Source of the DNA: JAVBMU01 sp031551755
Lineage (GTDB): Bacteria; Actinomycetota; Actinomycetes; Actinomycetales; Cellulomonadaceae
NCBI GenBank assembly: GCA_031551755.1
Contig: JAVBNE010000004.1
Coordinates: 17,626-81,625, forward strand
Reading direction: 5' to 3'
DNA: 64,000 bases
Positions within the stretch are counted from its first letter, which is position 1. Every line of letters begins with the position of its first letter. Below the pieces are notes generated by a model. The model had not been told where the DNA came from and made no database searches. It saw only the letters and a list, made by a program, of their open reading frames with translations. Below are positions 8,195-17,425 of this stretch, in pieces. The position numbers were made by a program, and so were the translations under genes.

Positions 8195-8706
8195 ACGACA
8201 CGATGGAGCACCCACTCGTCGAGTGGGTGGACTGGAATGAGCCCACGTTCACGGCGCTCCGGGACGAGCAACAGGCTGAGATCGCGGTGCGTTACTCCGT
8301 CGTCGAGTCCTCCTCGTCCGACGGTGCTCCCACCTGGCCGGTCGCACCCGAGTCGATCGTGGGCGCCGTCGTCATCTGGGTCGACGGTCGTGCCGTTGCC
8401 TGCGGGGCGTTGCGCGACGTCTCCGGCACTGATGACGGCCGTGGTGGGCGACACCCGGCGGCCACGGGTGAGATCAAACGGCTCTACGTCATTCCCGGTT
8501 ACCGGCGCCGAGGACTGTCACGTCTGGTGATGGCCGAACTCGAGGAGTGTTCGCGGAGCGCGGGATTCCGCCGCCTTGTGCTCGAGTCGGGCACCCAGCA
8601 GCCGGAGGCGATCGGTCTCTACACGGCACTCGGCTACACCCAGATCGAGCCCTACGGCGAGTACGCGGCCTCGCCGAATGCCCGCCACCTGGGCAAGGTG
8701 CTGTAG
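8191..8706 (+). CDS. GNAT family N-acetyltransferase
   Basis: A 171-residue protein with the GNAT core: VACGALRDV (beta strand), [21 protein letters not shown] (motif A with the acetyl-CoA pyrophosphate loop RRRGLS), [24 protein letters not shown] (motif B). It transfers an acyl group from acyl-CoA to an unknown amine. The GTG start overlaps the purQ stop (GTGA). An in-frame ATG at 8203 is an alternative. The purQ coupling is positional and does not show a purine role. Confidence 0.85.
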   Translation: MNDTMEHPLVEWVDWNEPTFTALRDEQQAEIAVRYSVVESSSSDGAPTWPVAPESIVGAVVIWVDGRAVACGALRDVSGTDDGRGGRHPAATGEIKRLYVIPGYRRRGLSRLVMAELEECSRSAGFRRLVLESGTQQPEAIGLYTALGYTQIEPYGEYAASPNARHLGKVL

Positions 8707-8728
8707 GCGCCCACCCCGGTGAGCAGAA

Positions 8729-9628
8729 TCACCGTCGCACGAGCGGCGCCACCTGGGCACCCAAGAACTCGATGAGCCCAGGCAGATCCGGTTCGTCGGC
8801 GGTGGGCTGGAAAACCACGCTGCTGGCGCCGGCGTCGGCCAGCTCGGCGACGGCTGCGGCGATCTGCCCAGCGTCGCCGGTCGCCCCGATCGGCTCGTCG
8901 GATGATCTGCCCCAGCGGGGGAGTTCGGCGGCCATCCGCTCGGCGGCATCTCGGCCGACGGCAACGTTCAGGGTGGCGACGGTCCGGCGTCGCTCAGTCG
9001 GCTGCAGCCGGCCGGAATCGGAGATCGCGGCGAGTGCCGTGGCGAAGGACTCGGCGACCTCGTCGGGCCGCATCGCGGTGCCCAACAAGATGCCGTCCCC
9101 CAGCTCCCCGGCCAGGGCCAGCGAACGTTTGCCGCCGCCACCGATCAACAGTGGCGGTAACGTTACCGGCGGCCAGTCCAACTGCACGCCGTCGAGATGC
9201 ACGTAGCGGCCGGAGAAGGTGACCCGTTCGCCTCGCAGGAGGCGGCGCAGGGTCACGGTGTACTCGCGCAGCAACGTCATGGGCGAGTCGACGCGCGCAC
9301 CGACCTGCCCCATCCAATCTTGGACGCCATGACCAATGCCTGGGGTGCACCGTCCCGGGAACATCCGTTCGATAGTGGTGATCTCCATGGCGGTCAGGGC
9401 GATGTTCCGTAGTGGGACCGGCATGAGCCCGATGCCGATTCGCAGCCGCCGGGTCCAGGCCAAGGCCGCTGCGGCTGAGGCGATGGCGCTCTGTTTGAAG
9501 CAGTCTTCCCAGACCCACAGTTCGTCCAGGCCGGCCTGCTCGGCGGCCAGTGCCGCCGGTTGCAGCCGCTCGGGCGCGAGAGTCGGCACCACGGCCAACC
9601 CGAGGAGCGGAGCGTTCGCGGCGGGCAT
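8729..9628 (-). CDS. LLM class F420-dependent-type oxidoreductase
   Basis: A 299-residue luciferase-like TIM-barrel oxidoreductase. The N-terminus LGLAVVPTLAPERLQPAAL, the central RIGIGLMPVPLRNIA, the FPGRCTPGIGHGV strand and the PLLIGGGGKRSLALAGELGDG segment are typical of the actinobacterial F420 clade. The substrate is unknown. The open frame continues to 10114, but the ATG at 9628 begins at the family N-terminus and has AGAAAGGA upstream. It lies 16 bp downstream of the MaoC-type gene on the same strand, so it is probably the last gene of the lipid operon. Confidence 0.85.
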   Translation of the reverse strand: MPAANAPLLGLAVVPTLAPERLQPAALAAEQAGLDELWVWEDCFKQSAIASAAAALAWTRRLRIGIGLMPVPLRNIALTAMEITTIERMFPGRCTPGIGHGVQDWMGQVGARVDSPMTLLREYTVTLRRLLRGERVTFSGRYVHLDGVQLDWPPVTLPPLLIGGGGKRSLALAGELGDGILLGTAMRPDEVAESFATALAAISDSGRLQPTERRRTVATLNVAVGRDAAERMAAELPRWGRSSDEPIGATGDAGQIAAAVAELADAGASSVVFQPTADEPDLPGLIEFLGAQVAPLVRR

Positions 9629-9644
9629 GCGCGGTCCTTTCTGG

Positions 9645-10673
9645 TCAGTCTCGTGGGGTGACCGCTCCAGAGAAGAACAGTCGGCCGTCACGGTTCCACC
9701 CGGCGTAGGTGAAACCCGTTGGGTCGGCAGTGATGGCGATATTGACGGTACCGGGTAGAAGCACCGGCTTCCCAAAACGGACGTCCCAGTCGTAACACAC
9801 TCCGCGCGCGGTCCCAACTTCGGCCAGTGCCCGAGCCGCGGTGTACATGCCATGGGCGATGGCGCGGGGGAAGCCGAATGCCTTCGCACCCAACAGCGAG
9901 GTGTGGATGGGGTTCCGGTCGCCGGAGACGACGGCATAGGCGCGCCCGACATGTGCCGGTAACGCCCAGCGAGCCGTTGGTAGTGGTGGCTGGAAGTCTG
10001 CGGGTAGCTCGCTGCGTGCCGCGTTGTTGTCCGCCGCCGCTCCACCGGCCACCGCCTCAGCCCCCTCCGCGTCGGCGTGCACCGATCGCCGCGCGGCGGG
10101 CAGCTCCACCCCACGGGCGAGATAGGTCGAGACCCCGCGGTAGGCCATGGTCGAAGCCGGCTGGTTGTGGCCGCCGTCGGTGGGGTTGCGTTCGATCGAG
10201 ATCTCGACGATGAGGTCGAGCTGGGCGCCTCGGCGGTGGGGGCGCAGGTTGGCCGCGTTCGCGAGTACGGTGAGCCGGTCGCCGAGCCGCACGGGGTGGC
10301 GCACCTCGGCGGAGTTGGCTACATGGACCAGGCCGGGCAACGGCAGCGGGAAGTCGTCGCGCACCATCAGAGCCGTCGCGAGAGGGAATCCCAGGATGTG
10401 CAGATAGCCGGCCGGCAACACGTCGGAGCCCGGCTCGTGGACCAGCCGTTGGTACTCGGTGAGCCGCCGAACGTGTTCGGGTCCGTCGGTCGGCACCCCC
10501 GCGATCCGCAACGTGGTGTCGGGCAGGACGAGTTCGCGTTCCCGCGTACCGGGCAGGTGCCGTTCGGCGGCGATCCGTCCGGCAGTGGTGATCGCACGGG
10601 CGTAAAGGGTCGCCAACCCGGGCAGTTCCGGAACGGTCGTGATGGTGCCCCTGTGGACTTCCAGGTCGGTCAC
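9645..10673 (-). CDS. MaoC family (R)-specific enoyl-CoA hydratase, HtdX-like
   Basis: A 342-residue hot-dog-fold hydratase/dehydratase. The hydratase-2 motif is clear near residue 235: YAVVSGDRNPIHTSLLGA, with the catalytic Asp and His, followed by FPRAIAHGMYTA. The N-terminal half is a second, degenerate hot-dog domain, as in the longer double-domain MaoC proteins. It hydrates trans-2-enoyl thioesters, or dehydrates 3-hydroxyacyl thioesters. It overlaps the upstream FabG gene by four bases. The order thiolase, FabG, MaoC matches the mycobacterial fadA2-fabG4-htdX neighbourhood, recalled from established knowledge. Confidence 0.85.
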   Translation of the reverse strand: MTDLEVHRGTITTVPELPGLATLYARAITTAGRIAAERHLPGTRERELVLPDTTLRIAGVPTDGPEHVRRLTEYQRLVHEPGSDVLPAGYLHILGFPLATALMVRDDFPLPLPGLVHVANSAEVRHPVRLGDRLTVLANAANLRPHRRGAQLDLIVEISIERNPTDGGHNQPASTMAYRGVSTYLARGVELPAARRSVHADAEGAEAVAGGAAADNNAARSELPADFQPPLPTARWALPAHVGRAYAVVSGDRNPIHTSLLGAKAFGFPRAIAHGMYTAARALAEVGTARGVCYDWDVRFGKPVLLPGTVNIAITADPTGFTYAGWNRDGRLFFSGAVTPRD

Positions 10674-12085
10674 TGGCCCACCAGATGCTGACCGCAGACC
10701 CGGACGACCTGACCATTGATTCCACCGGCATCGGGGGCGGCCAGGAACGCGATGGCCTCGGCCACATCGACCGGCTGGCCACCTTGTTGCAGGCTGGACA
10801 CCCGCCTGGCCATCTCCCGGGCGACCAGCGGGATCGAGGCGGTCATCTCCGTCTCGATGAACCCTGGTGCCACAGCATTCGCCGTGCCGCCGATCTCCGC
10901 GAGGAGGGGTGCGATGGCACGGGTGTGACCGATGACCCCGGCTTTAGAGAAGGCGTAGTTGGATTGCCCGCGGTTGCCCGCGATCCCGCTCGTGGAGGCC
11001 AAGGAGACCACCCGCGGTGACTCGGCGAAACCGTCTGCGGCCAGGATCGCCGCGGTCATCCGTACCTGCGCGGCGAGGTTCACCGCGATCACGGCTTCCC
11101 AGGAGGCAGCGGGCATGTTGACCAGCAGCTTGTCCCGCAAGATGCCGGCGTTCTGCACCAGGATGTGCAGCCCACCGTGCCGGTCGCGGCAATGCGCGGC
11201 GATCCGCTCGCCGGCGTCCGGGGTCGTGACGTCAAGTTGCAGGGCGGTACCGTGGACCTCGTTGGCGATCCGCGTGAGGGCTTCGCCGCTGGCCGGTACA
11301 TCGACGACGACGACGTGTGCCCCGTCGCGAGCCAAGATGCGGGCGACCTGTGCGCCGATACCCCGGGCTGCACCGGTGACCACCGCGCATTTGCCGGCCA
11401 GGGGGCGGTCGGTTTCGGAGAGCTCGGCCCCAGGGGCGTCGGGACCCACGTGAATCGGCTGCCCGTCCACGAAGGCCGACTTGCCGGAAAGCAGGAACCG
11501 CAAGGCGGCGCGTGTCGAGACGCCGCCGGCCCGCGCCCCATCGGTCAGCATGATGGCGTTCCCGGTCGATCCGGCGCGCAGCTCCTTGGCCACGGACCGG
11601 ACGAAGCCGTCGATCCCCTCGCGGGTGGCCGCCACCGCGGGGCTGTCGGCTGCGGTCGGTGCCTGGGAGAGGGTGACGACCCGGCCACTCAGCTTGAGCT
11701 GGCGCAGATTCGCGCTCAGAGCCATCGCGGGGGCCGCCAGATCGGTGGGGTCCGTCACCTCGGTGAGCACGACGATGATCGCCCCCCAGCGCGGAGCGCG
11801 CGGCGTCGGGGCGGCCTTCGGCGGCGGTGGCGTCTGCTCGGTTACGACGGCCTCGATCGGCGACGGGACGGCCACTTGGACCTCCACGCCCCAATCCCGC
11901 AGTGCCGCCGTGAGTTCGTCGGCCGTCGCTTGCGATTCCTCGGGGGCGATCACCAAGGCCGGTCCGGGTAGCAGCGGATCGCCAGGTTGGTAGCGCCGGA
12001 GCACGGCCGGCCGGGGAAGGCCTAGTTTGGTCGCCAGGGTCTTGACGAGTCCGGCGTTGACAGCGGACAGATAACGGTCGGTCAT
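10670..12085 (-). CDS. high-molecular-weight 3-oxoacyl-ACP reductase (FabG4-like)
   Basis: A 471-residue SDR protein, about twice the length of ordinary FabG. Residues 1-210 form a degenerate flavodoxin/Rossmann-like domain with no cofactor glycine motif. The C-terminal SDR domain has TGAARGIG at 237-244 (NAD(P) binding), NAG near 313, Ser364, and Tyr377-xxx-Lys381 in SNYAFSKAG. Mycobacterial FabG4 has this two-domain plan. It reduces 3-oxoacyl thioesters, or works in reverse with NAD. The gene lies 16 bp downstream of the thiolase and overlaps the MaoC gene, so it belongs to one operon. Confidence 0.9.
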   Translation of the reverse strand: MTDRYLSAVNAGLVKTLATKLGLPRPAVLRRYQPGDPLLPGPALVIAPEESQATADELTAALRDWGVEVQVAVPSPIEAVVTEQTPPPPKAAPTPRAPRWGAIIVVLTEVTDPTDLAAPAMALSANLRQLKLSGRVVTLSQAPTAADSPAVAATREGIDGFVRSVAKELRAGSTGNAIMLTDGARAGGVSTRAALRFLLSGKSAFVDGQPIHVGPDAPGAELSETDRPLAGKCAVVTGAARGIGAQVARILARDGAHVVVVDVPASGEALTRIANEVHGTALQLDVTTPDAGERIAAHCRDRHGGLHILVQNAGILRDKLLVNMPAASWEAVIAVNLAAQVRMTAAILAADGFAESPRVVSLASTSGIAGNRGQSNYAFSKAGVIGHTRAIAPLLAEIGGTANAVAPGFIETEMTASIPLVAREMARRVSSLQQGGQPVDVAEAIAFLAAPDAGGINGQVVRVCGQHLVGQ

Positions 12086-12101
12086 GGTGTGTCCTCAGAT
12101 C

Positions 12102-13475
12102 TCAGGTGGCCGACTCGATGATGGCAGCGACCCCGAGCCCGCCCGCGGCGCACACGGAGATCAGCGCACGTGCGGGCTTGCCGGTACTCGCCGCTCGCTG
12201 CGCGACGAGCTTCGCAGCCGTGGCCACTACCCGGCCGCCGGTGGCGGCGAAGGGGTGACCGGCCGCGAGCGACGAACCGTTGACGTTGAGGATCGAGCGG
12301 TCGACCGAGCCGAAGGCCCCATCAAGTCCGAGCTCCGTGCGGCAGTAGTCGACGTCTTCCCACGCGGCCAGGGTCGCCAGCACTGTCGAGGCGAAGGCCT
12401 CGTGGATCTCGATGAAGTCGAAGTCGGCGAGCGTCAGGCCTTGACGGGCCAGGAGTCGGGGCGCCGCGTGGGCCGGTGCCATCAGCAGGCCCTCGTGACC
12501 GTGCACGAAATCGACCGCGGCGGTCTCGGCGTCGACCACGCGGGCCAGCACTGGCAGGTCACGCCCCTCGGCCCACTCGCGGGAGGCGAGCAGCACCGTG
12601 GAGGCGCCGTCGGACAACGGGGTGGAGTTCCCGGCGGTCATGGTCGGTGTGGCCGAGGCTGTGCCGTCGGCGGAGCCGTCCGCCCCGGCTGAGAGTCGCT
12701 TGCCGTAGACCGGTGGGAGCTTCGCCAGCTTCTCCATCGAGGTGTCCGTGCGCAGGTTCTGATCCCGGGTCAGCCCGCGATAGCCGGTGACCAGGTCGTC
12801 GAAGAACCCGGCCTCCCAGGCCGCCGCGAGGTGCTGATGGCTCGCTAGCGCGATCTCGTCCTGGTCGGTGCGGCCGATGCCCCACCGTGCGGTCGTGATC
12901 GCCTGGTGCTCGCCCATCGACAGCCCGGTGCGGGGTTCGTCGGTGGCGGGGACCAGCGGCGCGAGGTCGCTCGGACGGACCCGGCTGAACGCCTTGACCC
13001 GGGCTCCGAGCGACTTGGCATGGCTGGCCTCCAAAAGGGCTCGGCGCAGCCCCTCGCCGACCGCGATAGGCGCATCCGAGATCGAGTCGGTGCCGCCGGC
13101 GATGCCGGAGTCGATTTGACCGAGCCGGATCTTGTTGGCGATGCCGATGACGGCTTCCAGTCCGGTGGCGCAGGCCTGCTGCAGGTCGAAGGCCGGCGTG
13201 GTCGGCGAGAGTGAGGAGCCGAGGACGCATTCGCGGGTCAGGTTGAAGTCACGGGAGTGTTTGAGGACGGCCCCGGCGACGACCTCGCCTAGACGCGCGC
13301 CCTGGAGGCCGAAACGTGCGATGAGCCCCTCGAGGGCGGACGTGAGCATGTCCTGGTTGCTTGCCCGGGCGTACGGTCCGCCGGCGCGTGCGAAGGGAAT
13401 GCGGTTGCCGCCAACGATGACCGCCTCGCGAACGGACGGGTCTCCATTGCCTCTCGGTATCTTCGTCGTCGCCAC
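12102..13475 (-). CDS. acetyl-CoA C-acetyltransferase (thiolase, FadA2-like)
   Basis: A thiolase of 457 residues. The acylated cysteine is Cys102 in LQQACATGLEAV. The general-base His lies in EIHEAFAST, and the second Cys is Cys442 in VCAAGGLG. It cleaves 3-oxoacyl-CoA with CoA, or condenses two acyl-CoAs. The frame is open to 13778, but GTG 13475 has AGGAGGAG at a good distance and gives the family N-terminus (VREAVIVGGNRIPFAR). It is the first gene of the minus-strand lipid operon and is divergent from a TetR gene across a region with dyad symmetry. Confidence 0.9.
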   Translation of the reverse strand: MATTKIPRGNGDPSVREAVIVGGNRIPFARAGGPYARASNQDMLTSALEGLIARFGLQGARLGEVVAGAVLKHSRDFNLTRECVLGSSLSPTTPAFDLQQACATGLEAVIGIANKIRLGQIDSGIAGGTDSISDAPIAVGEGLRRALLEASHAKSLGARVKAFSRVRPSDLAPLVPATDEPRTGLSMGEHQAITTARWGIGRTDQDEIALASHQHLAAAWEAGFFDDLVTGYRGLTRDQNLRTDTSMEKLAKLPPVYGKRLSAGADGSADGTASATPTMTAGNSTPLSDGASTVLLASREWAEGRDLPVLARVVDAETAAVDFVHGHEGLLMAPAHAAPRLLARQGLTLADFDFIEIHEAFASTVLATLAAWEDVDYCRTELGLDGAFGSVDRSILNVNGSSLAAGHPFAATGGRVVATAAKLVAQRAASTGKPARALISVCAAGGLGVAAIIESAT

Positions 13476-13528
13476 TATGCGTCTCCTCCTGCTTCGGTTG
13501 GCTGAGTGGGCCGTGCGCCATCGTGCTG

Positions 13529-13563
13529 CCGATACCCACAGTACTTGATACTCTCGGTATCGG
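13529..13563. promoter_or_regulatory. candidate TetR operator between thiolase and TetR genes
   Basis: The intergenic region holds CCGATACC at 13529-13536 and its exact reverse complement GGTATCGG at 13556-13563. A nested dyad GATAC-N5-GTATC spans 13547-13561. The 11-mer CTCTCGGTATC recurs 100 bp away at 13451-13461, inside the thiolase N-terminus. A divergent TetR gene next to such a dyad is the usual autoregulatory layout; binding is inferred. Confidence 0.55.
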
Positions 13564-13627
13564 GCGTTGGCAGCAACAGCGGTGTGACCGCAGTGAGGTG
13601 CACGGGTTTGCACCGGAGGAGGACGGG

Positions 13628-14341
13628 GTGAGCACTCAGATCGTCGACGGGCGTGCCACACGGTGGGCCGAGCACCGGGCAGCACGGCGGGCCGCCCTGG
13701 TGCGCGCCGCCAGCCGGGCGGTGCACCGTGGCGGGCCGGGAGTGTCCATGGAGGAGATCGCGGTCGCCGCGGGCACATCCAAGTCGATCATCTACCGCTA
13801 CTTCGAGGACCGTTCCGGGTTGCAGGTCGCGGTCGGCTCAGCCGTCATGGCACAAATGCACGACGCCTTGGCGCGGGCCGCAGCGACCGCCGCCTCACCT
13901 CAACTCGCGGTTCGGGCAATGGTGGCGGCCTATCTGGAGACGATCGAGAACTCGCCGAACGTCTATTACTTCGTGACCCGGACGGCGGCTGTCGCCGGAA
14001 CTGAGGATGGTCACGGCGAGCAGGGTGCAGCCACCGCGGCAGAGCCACCGCTGACGGCCCTGGTCGATTCCGTCATCGAACTCATCGCGGAACCCTTCGC
14101 CCGGGTGGCGCATGTGCCGTGGGCCCAGGCTGCGGCCTGGGCGGCCGGGGTGGTGGGATTCGTCCGTGGAGCGGGGGAATGGTGGCTCGAACGTCGCGAC
14201 GACCCTCGATGCCCCGATCGTTGGGTACTCACCGAGCAGGTCACCACGTGGTTGTGTCAGGGGCCCGTCGGGGTGCTGGCCAGCGCCGGCCCGGTGACGG
14301 CTGATCAACCACCGTCCGCCTCAACCGAGGCAGTCCGCTGA
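13628..14341 (+). CDS. TetR/AcrR family transcriptional regulator
   Basis: A 237-residue regulator. The N-terminal helix-turn-helix (about residues 20-65) reads MEEIAVAAGTSKSIIYRYF followed by EDRSGL, the classical TetR pattern. The C-terminal helical domain is the ligand/dimer part, with a WAAGVVGFVRGAGEWWLE helix. GTG 13628 has GGAGGAGG just upstream. It is divergent from the thiolase-FabG-MaoC operon and lies 22 bp upstream of the acyl-CoA oxidase gene, so it probably represses both directions in response to an acyl-CoA-type ligand (inference). Confidence 0.88.
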   Translation: MSTQIVDGRATRWAEHRAARRAALVRAASRAVHRGGPGVSMEEIAVAAGTSKSIIYRYFEDRSGLQVAVGSAVMAQMHDALARAAATAASPQLAVRAMVAAYLETIENSPNVYYFVTRTAAVAGTEDGHGEQGAATAAEPPLTALVDSVIELIAEPFARVAHVPWAQAAAWAAGVVGFVRGAGEWWLERRDDPRCPDRWVLTEQVTTWLCQGPVGVLASAGPVTADQPPSASTEAVR

Positions 14342-14363
14342 AGTGCCAGATCCAGGAGTGCCG

Positions 14364-16466
14364 ATGACTACGATCCGTGAGGATGTCCGAGCCGACGCCT
14401 CGGCTACCGATGTGCGTTCCGGCAATGGCAGTGACGCACGCATCGACCTGCCGTATCTGCAACGGCTGCTGCTCGGCCGGTGGCCGGAACTGCGGGCGAG
14501 TGCCCGAGCGACGGCAGGGGAGGAGGCGTTCTGGAAGATCGACGGCTTGCCTTCCGCCGAACACCGCGAGCGGGTGCTCGGCCAGTTGCGCGAATTGGCT
14601 GAACGCAAGCAAGTTCTACGGGCCTTCCCGGAGCGGCTTGGGGGTGCCGATGACCCGGGCGGTAACCTCGCGGGCTTTGAAGAATTGATCGCCGCCGATG
14701 CCTCAGTGCAGATCAAGGCCGGCGTGCAGTGGGGCCTATTCGCATCCGCCATTTTGCACCTGGGCACCCCCGAACAGCACGATCGACTGTTGCCCGATGC
14801 GATGAACCTCACCGTGCCGGGAGCCTTCGCGATGACCGAGACCGGACACGGGTCGGATGTGGCGAACGTGGCCACTACCGCGACCTACGATCCCGAAACC
14901 GAGGAGTTCGTCATCCACACTCCGTTCCGTGGGGCGTGGAAGGACTACCTGGGCAACGCTGCGCTGCACGCGACTGCGGCCGTCGTCTTCGCCCAACTCA
15001 TCAGCCGCGGGGTGGATCACGGTGTTCATGCGTTCTATGTCCGGATCCGTCGCCCGGGAACCTCGGGGTCGGAGGGGTTCCTGGACGGCATCGGCGGCGA
15101 CGACGACGGCCTCAAGGGCGGATTGAACGGCATCGACAACGGCCGGCTGCATTTCGATCATGTTCGGGTACCGCGCACCGATCTCCTGGCGCGCTATGGC
15201 TCGGTAGCCCCTGACGGTACCTACACCTCGCCCATCGCGAGCCCCGGGCGCCGGTTCTTCACGATGCTGGGTTCGTTGGTGCAGGGCAGGGTCTCGCTCG
15301 ACGGCGCAGCTGTGAACGCGGCCAAGATCGGACTGGCCATCGCGGTGCGCTACGCCGGTGAACGGCGCCAGTTCCCCGGAGCATTGCCGGACCAAGAGGT
15401 CGTCCTGTTGGACTACGCCACCCATCAACGCCGGTTGATCCTACCGATCGCGGAAACATACGCCTCCCATTTCGCCCACGATCGGCTCCTCGACCTTTTC
15501 CATGCGGTGTTCTCCGGCGAGACCGACACTCCTGACCGCCGCGAAGACCTGGAAACGACGGCCGCCGCGCTCAAGGCGACCAGCACCCGGTTCGCCCTCG
15601 ACGCGCTCCAGGAGGCTCGCGAGGCCTGCGGCGGCGCCGGCTTTCTGACCGCGAACCGGATCACCTCGCTGCGTTCCGACCTCGACGTCTATGCCACCTT
15701 CGAGGGCGACAACACGGTTCTGCTGCAGTTGGTCGCCAAGAGACTCCTGGCCGACTACGGATCACAGTTCAAGGACGTCACCCCGGGAATGATGGCGCGG
15801 GTGGTAGTGGAGCTGGCCACCGATGCCGCCCTGCATCGAACCCCGTTGCGGCGAGCGGCGCAGACCCTGGCGGATGTGGGCGATCCCCGGCGGGCTGTTG
15901 GGCATCTGCGGGATGTGGAGACGCAGCGCGCTCTGCTCACCGACCGGGTGCAGACGATGGTCGAGGACGCCGCGGCAGCGCTTCGGCCGGCACGCAAAGC
16001 CGACCCGGAGACAGCTGCTGACCTCTTCAATGCTCACCAGGTGGAGTTGATCGAGTTGGCCAAGGCCCATGCGGATCTGCTCAGGTGGGAGGCGTTCACC
16101 CATGTGCTCGGCTCCGTCTCAGATGCGGGTACCCGAGAGGTGCTGGTCACGGTTCGCGACCTCTTCGGGCTCTCCTTGGTGGAGCGGAACTTGGCCTGGT
16201 ACCTACTCAACGGTCGGCTCTCCGTGCAGCGCGCCCGGTTGGTGACGAGCTATCTGGACCGTCTTGTCGCGCGATTGCGGCCCCATGCGCAGGATCTCGT
16301 GGACGCCTTCGGATACGGTCCGGAACACCTGCGGGCGGATATCGCCTCCGGGGCGGAACGCCAACGGCAGGAGGAAGCCCGGGCCTACTACGAGTCGTTG
16401 CGTCGCGGTGGGAAAGGACCCGTCAGCGAGCGGTCGATCGGGGCGCGGACCCGCGTTGTGTCGTAG
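14364..16466 (+). CDS. acyl-CoA dehydrogenase/oxidase (ACOX-type, 700 residues)
   Basis: A large flavoprotein of 700 residues. AFAMTETGHGSDVANVATTA is the FAD/substrate loop in the form used by acyl-CoA oxidases. The C-terminal half has EACGGAGFLTANRI and TFEGDNTVLLQLVAKRLL, which are the ACOX-domain signatures. It oxidises acyl-CoA to trans-2-enoyl-CoA; whether the electron acceptor is oxygen or ETF cannot be read from sequence. The ATG at 14364 has AGGAG 5 nt upstream and is preferred over GTG 14343. It is probably cotranscribed with the TetR gene and supplies enoyl-CoA to the MaoC/FabG/thiolase enzymes opposite. Confidence 0.87.
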   Translation: MTTIREDVRADASATDVRSGNGSDARIDLPYLQRLLLGRWPELRASARATAGEEAFWKIDGLPSAEHRERVLGQLRELAERKQVLRAFPERLGGADDPGGNLAGFEELIAADASVQIKAGVQWGLFASAILHLGTPEQHDRLLPDAMNLTVPGAFAMTETGHGSDVANVATTATYDPETEEFVIHTPFRGAWKDYLGNAALHATAAVVFAQLISRGVDHGVHAFYVRIRRPGTSGSEGFLDGIGGDDDGLKGGLNGIDNGRLHFDHVRVPRTDLLARYGSVAPDGTYTSPIASPGRRFFTMLGSLVQGRVSLDGAAVNAAKIGLAIAVRYAGERRQFPGALPDQEVVLLDYATHQRRLILPIAETYASHFAHDRLLDLFHAVFSGETDTPDRREDLETTAAALKATSTRFALDALQEAREACGGAGFLTANRITSLRSDLDVYATFEGDNTVLLQLVAKRLLADYGSQFKDVTPGMMARVVVELATDAALHRTPLRRAAQTLADVGDPRRAVGHLRDVETQRALLTDRVQTMVEDAAAALRPARKADPETAADLFNAHQVELIELAKAHADLLRWEAFTHVLGSVSDAGTREVLVTVRDLFGLSLVERNLAWYLLNGRLSVQRARLVTSYLDRLVARLRPHAQDLVDAFGYGPEHLRADIASGAERQRQEEARAYYESLRRGGKGPVSERSIGARTRVVS

Positions 16467-16518
16467 ACCTGCTGCGCGCGTGAGTGGGCGATGTGGGTCC
16501 GGCCCAGGCGAGCTTGGA

Positions 16519-17379
16519 CTATGTCGGATTGCAGCGGGCGGCGATGACCTGGAGAAGTCCGACATCTGGTCGCCAAGGCTCCAGATTCCAGGTGTCTTTC
16601 TCGGTGGCGCCGATGGCGTGGCATTCGAGTTGGTTTTTCATCGACTGGGTGTCCGCCGCCGGCTCGGCGGCAATGAGTTGGCTCCACACCAATGACGTGC
16701 CGGCCTCACCCGCGTGACGAGCCCATGGCGTGGGGTCGACGGCGAGAGAATCTCCACCTTCGCGGTTTCCCCAGACGGCGCTTTCCAGTGCTTGTGTTCC
16801 GAGTCCGATCGTCACAGTGGTTTCACCCGAGGAGCCGGTGGATTCACCCGTCGCGGTAGCGGTCGTGACTCCCGAGCCTTTGGCGCAAATCTGCGCGTGT
16901 GTCGCGTCCAGGACATCCACTTGTGCGAAGGCTAGTCCGTTGGGATTTGCGTCGCTGGCCGTCGTGGTGGCCATGGGTGGGGCGAGCCCGCCGCGGACGA
17001 CGCCGGCACTGTCGAGAATGCTGACAGAGCCGTCCGTGCCGCGTTTGAGCGTCCCGGCGGACACCAGGGCGACGGTCGCGGGTTTGTCGCCGACTGTGAG
17101 TGACAGGAGGGTTGAACCGTCCGCCGCCGTGCTCACCTTGATCGGCTCGGTAGCCTGACCCCCGCCGTCCGTGCCGGAGGCGGTCGTCGTGCGGGGGACT
17201 AAGACTTTCAGCTCGACCGGCCCGGCGGCCACCACGCGCTCGACCGGTGCTTGTGCTGCGGGGATCGCGGTCGCACGCGGGGAGGTCGCGGGGGTCGTCG
17301 GCTCGTCGGTGGGGCCACACGCTGTGCACAGCGCGACGAGGACGGCCGCTGACAGGCCTGCGAGGCAAGAAGAACGCAC
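16519..17379 (-). CDS. exported protein with DUF2599-like C-terminus, possible lipoprotein
   Basis: A secreted protein of about 286 residues from GTG 17379. A signal sequence (basic VRSS, then LAGLSAAVLVALCTAC) is followed by a Pro/Thr-rich linker. The lipobox is imperfect (LCTAC), so lipid anchoring is uncertain. The middle of the protein is beta-rich. The C-terminus has Trp, the MKNQLECHA segment, WNLEPWRPDVG, and a terminal RCNP, which resembles DUF2599 domains of mycobacterial exported proteins. The function is unknown. No strong ribosome binding site marks the start, and an upstream start to 17436 is possible but would overlap the next gene. Confidence 0.6.
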   Translation of the reverse strand: MRSSCLAGLSAAVLVALCTACGPTDEPTTPATSPRATAIPAAQAPVERVVAAGPVELKVLVPRTTTASGTDGGGQATEPIKVSTAADGSTLLSLTVGDKPATVALVSAGTLKRGTDGSVSILDSAGVVRGGLAPPMATTTASDANPNGLAFAQVDVLDATHAQICAKGSGVTTATATGESTGSSGETTVTIGLGTQALESAVWGNREGGDSLAVDPTPWARHAGEAGTSLVWSQLIAAEPAADTQSMKNQLECHAIGATEKDTWNLEPWRPDVGLLQVIAARCNPT

Positions 17380-17425
17380 CCGACCATCTTGCCCTGCGAA
17401 AACCGGCGTCGAGACCACCCGCCGA

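Noticed and set aside
8717..8734. Terminator between the GNAT and LLM genes
   Set aside because: CGGTGA/TCACCG is only a 6-bp stem with no tail and overlaps the end of the LLM gene; too weak to list as a feature.
14364..16466. Naming the flavoenzyme FadE5 from synteny
   Set aside because: Length and the ACOX motifs differ from the FadE5 type, so only the general class is given.
16519..17379. Firm lipoprotein call
   Set aside because: The residue at -3 of the candidate lipobox is Cys instead of Leu/Val, so lipid anchoring is only possible.
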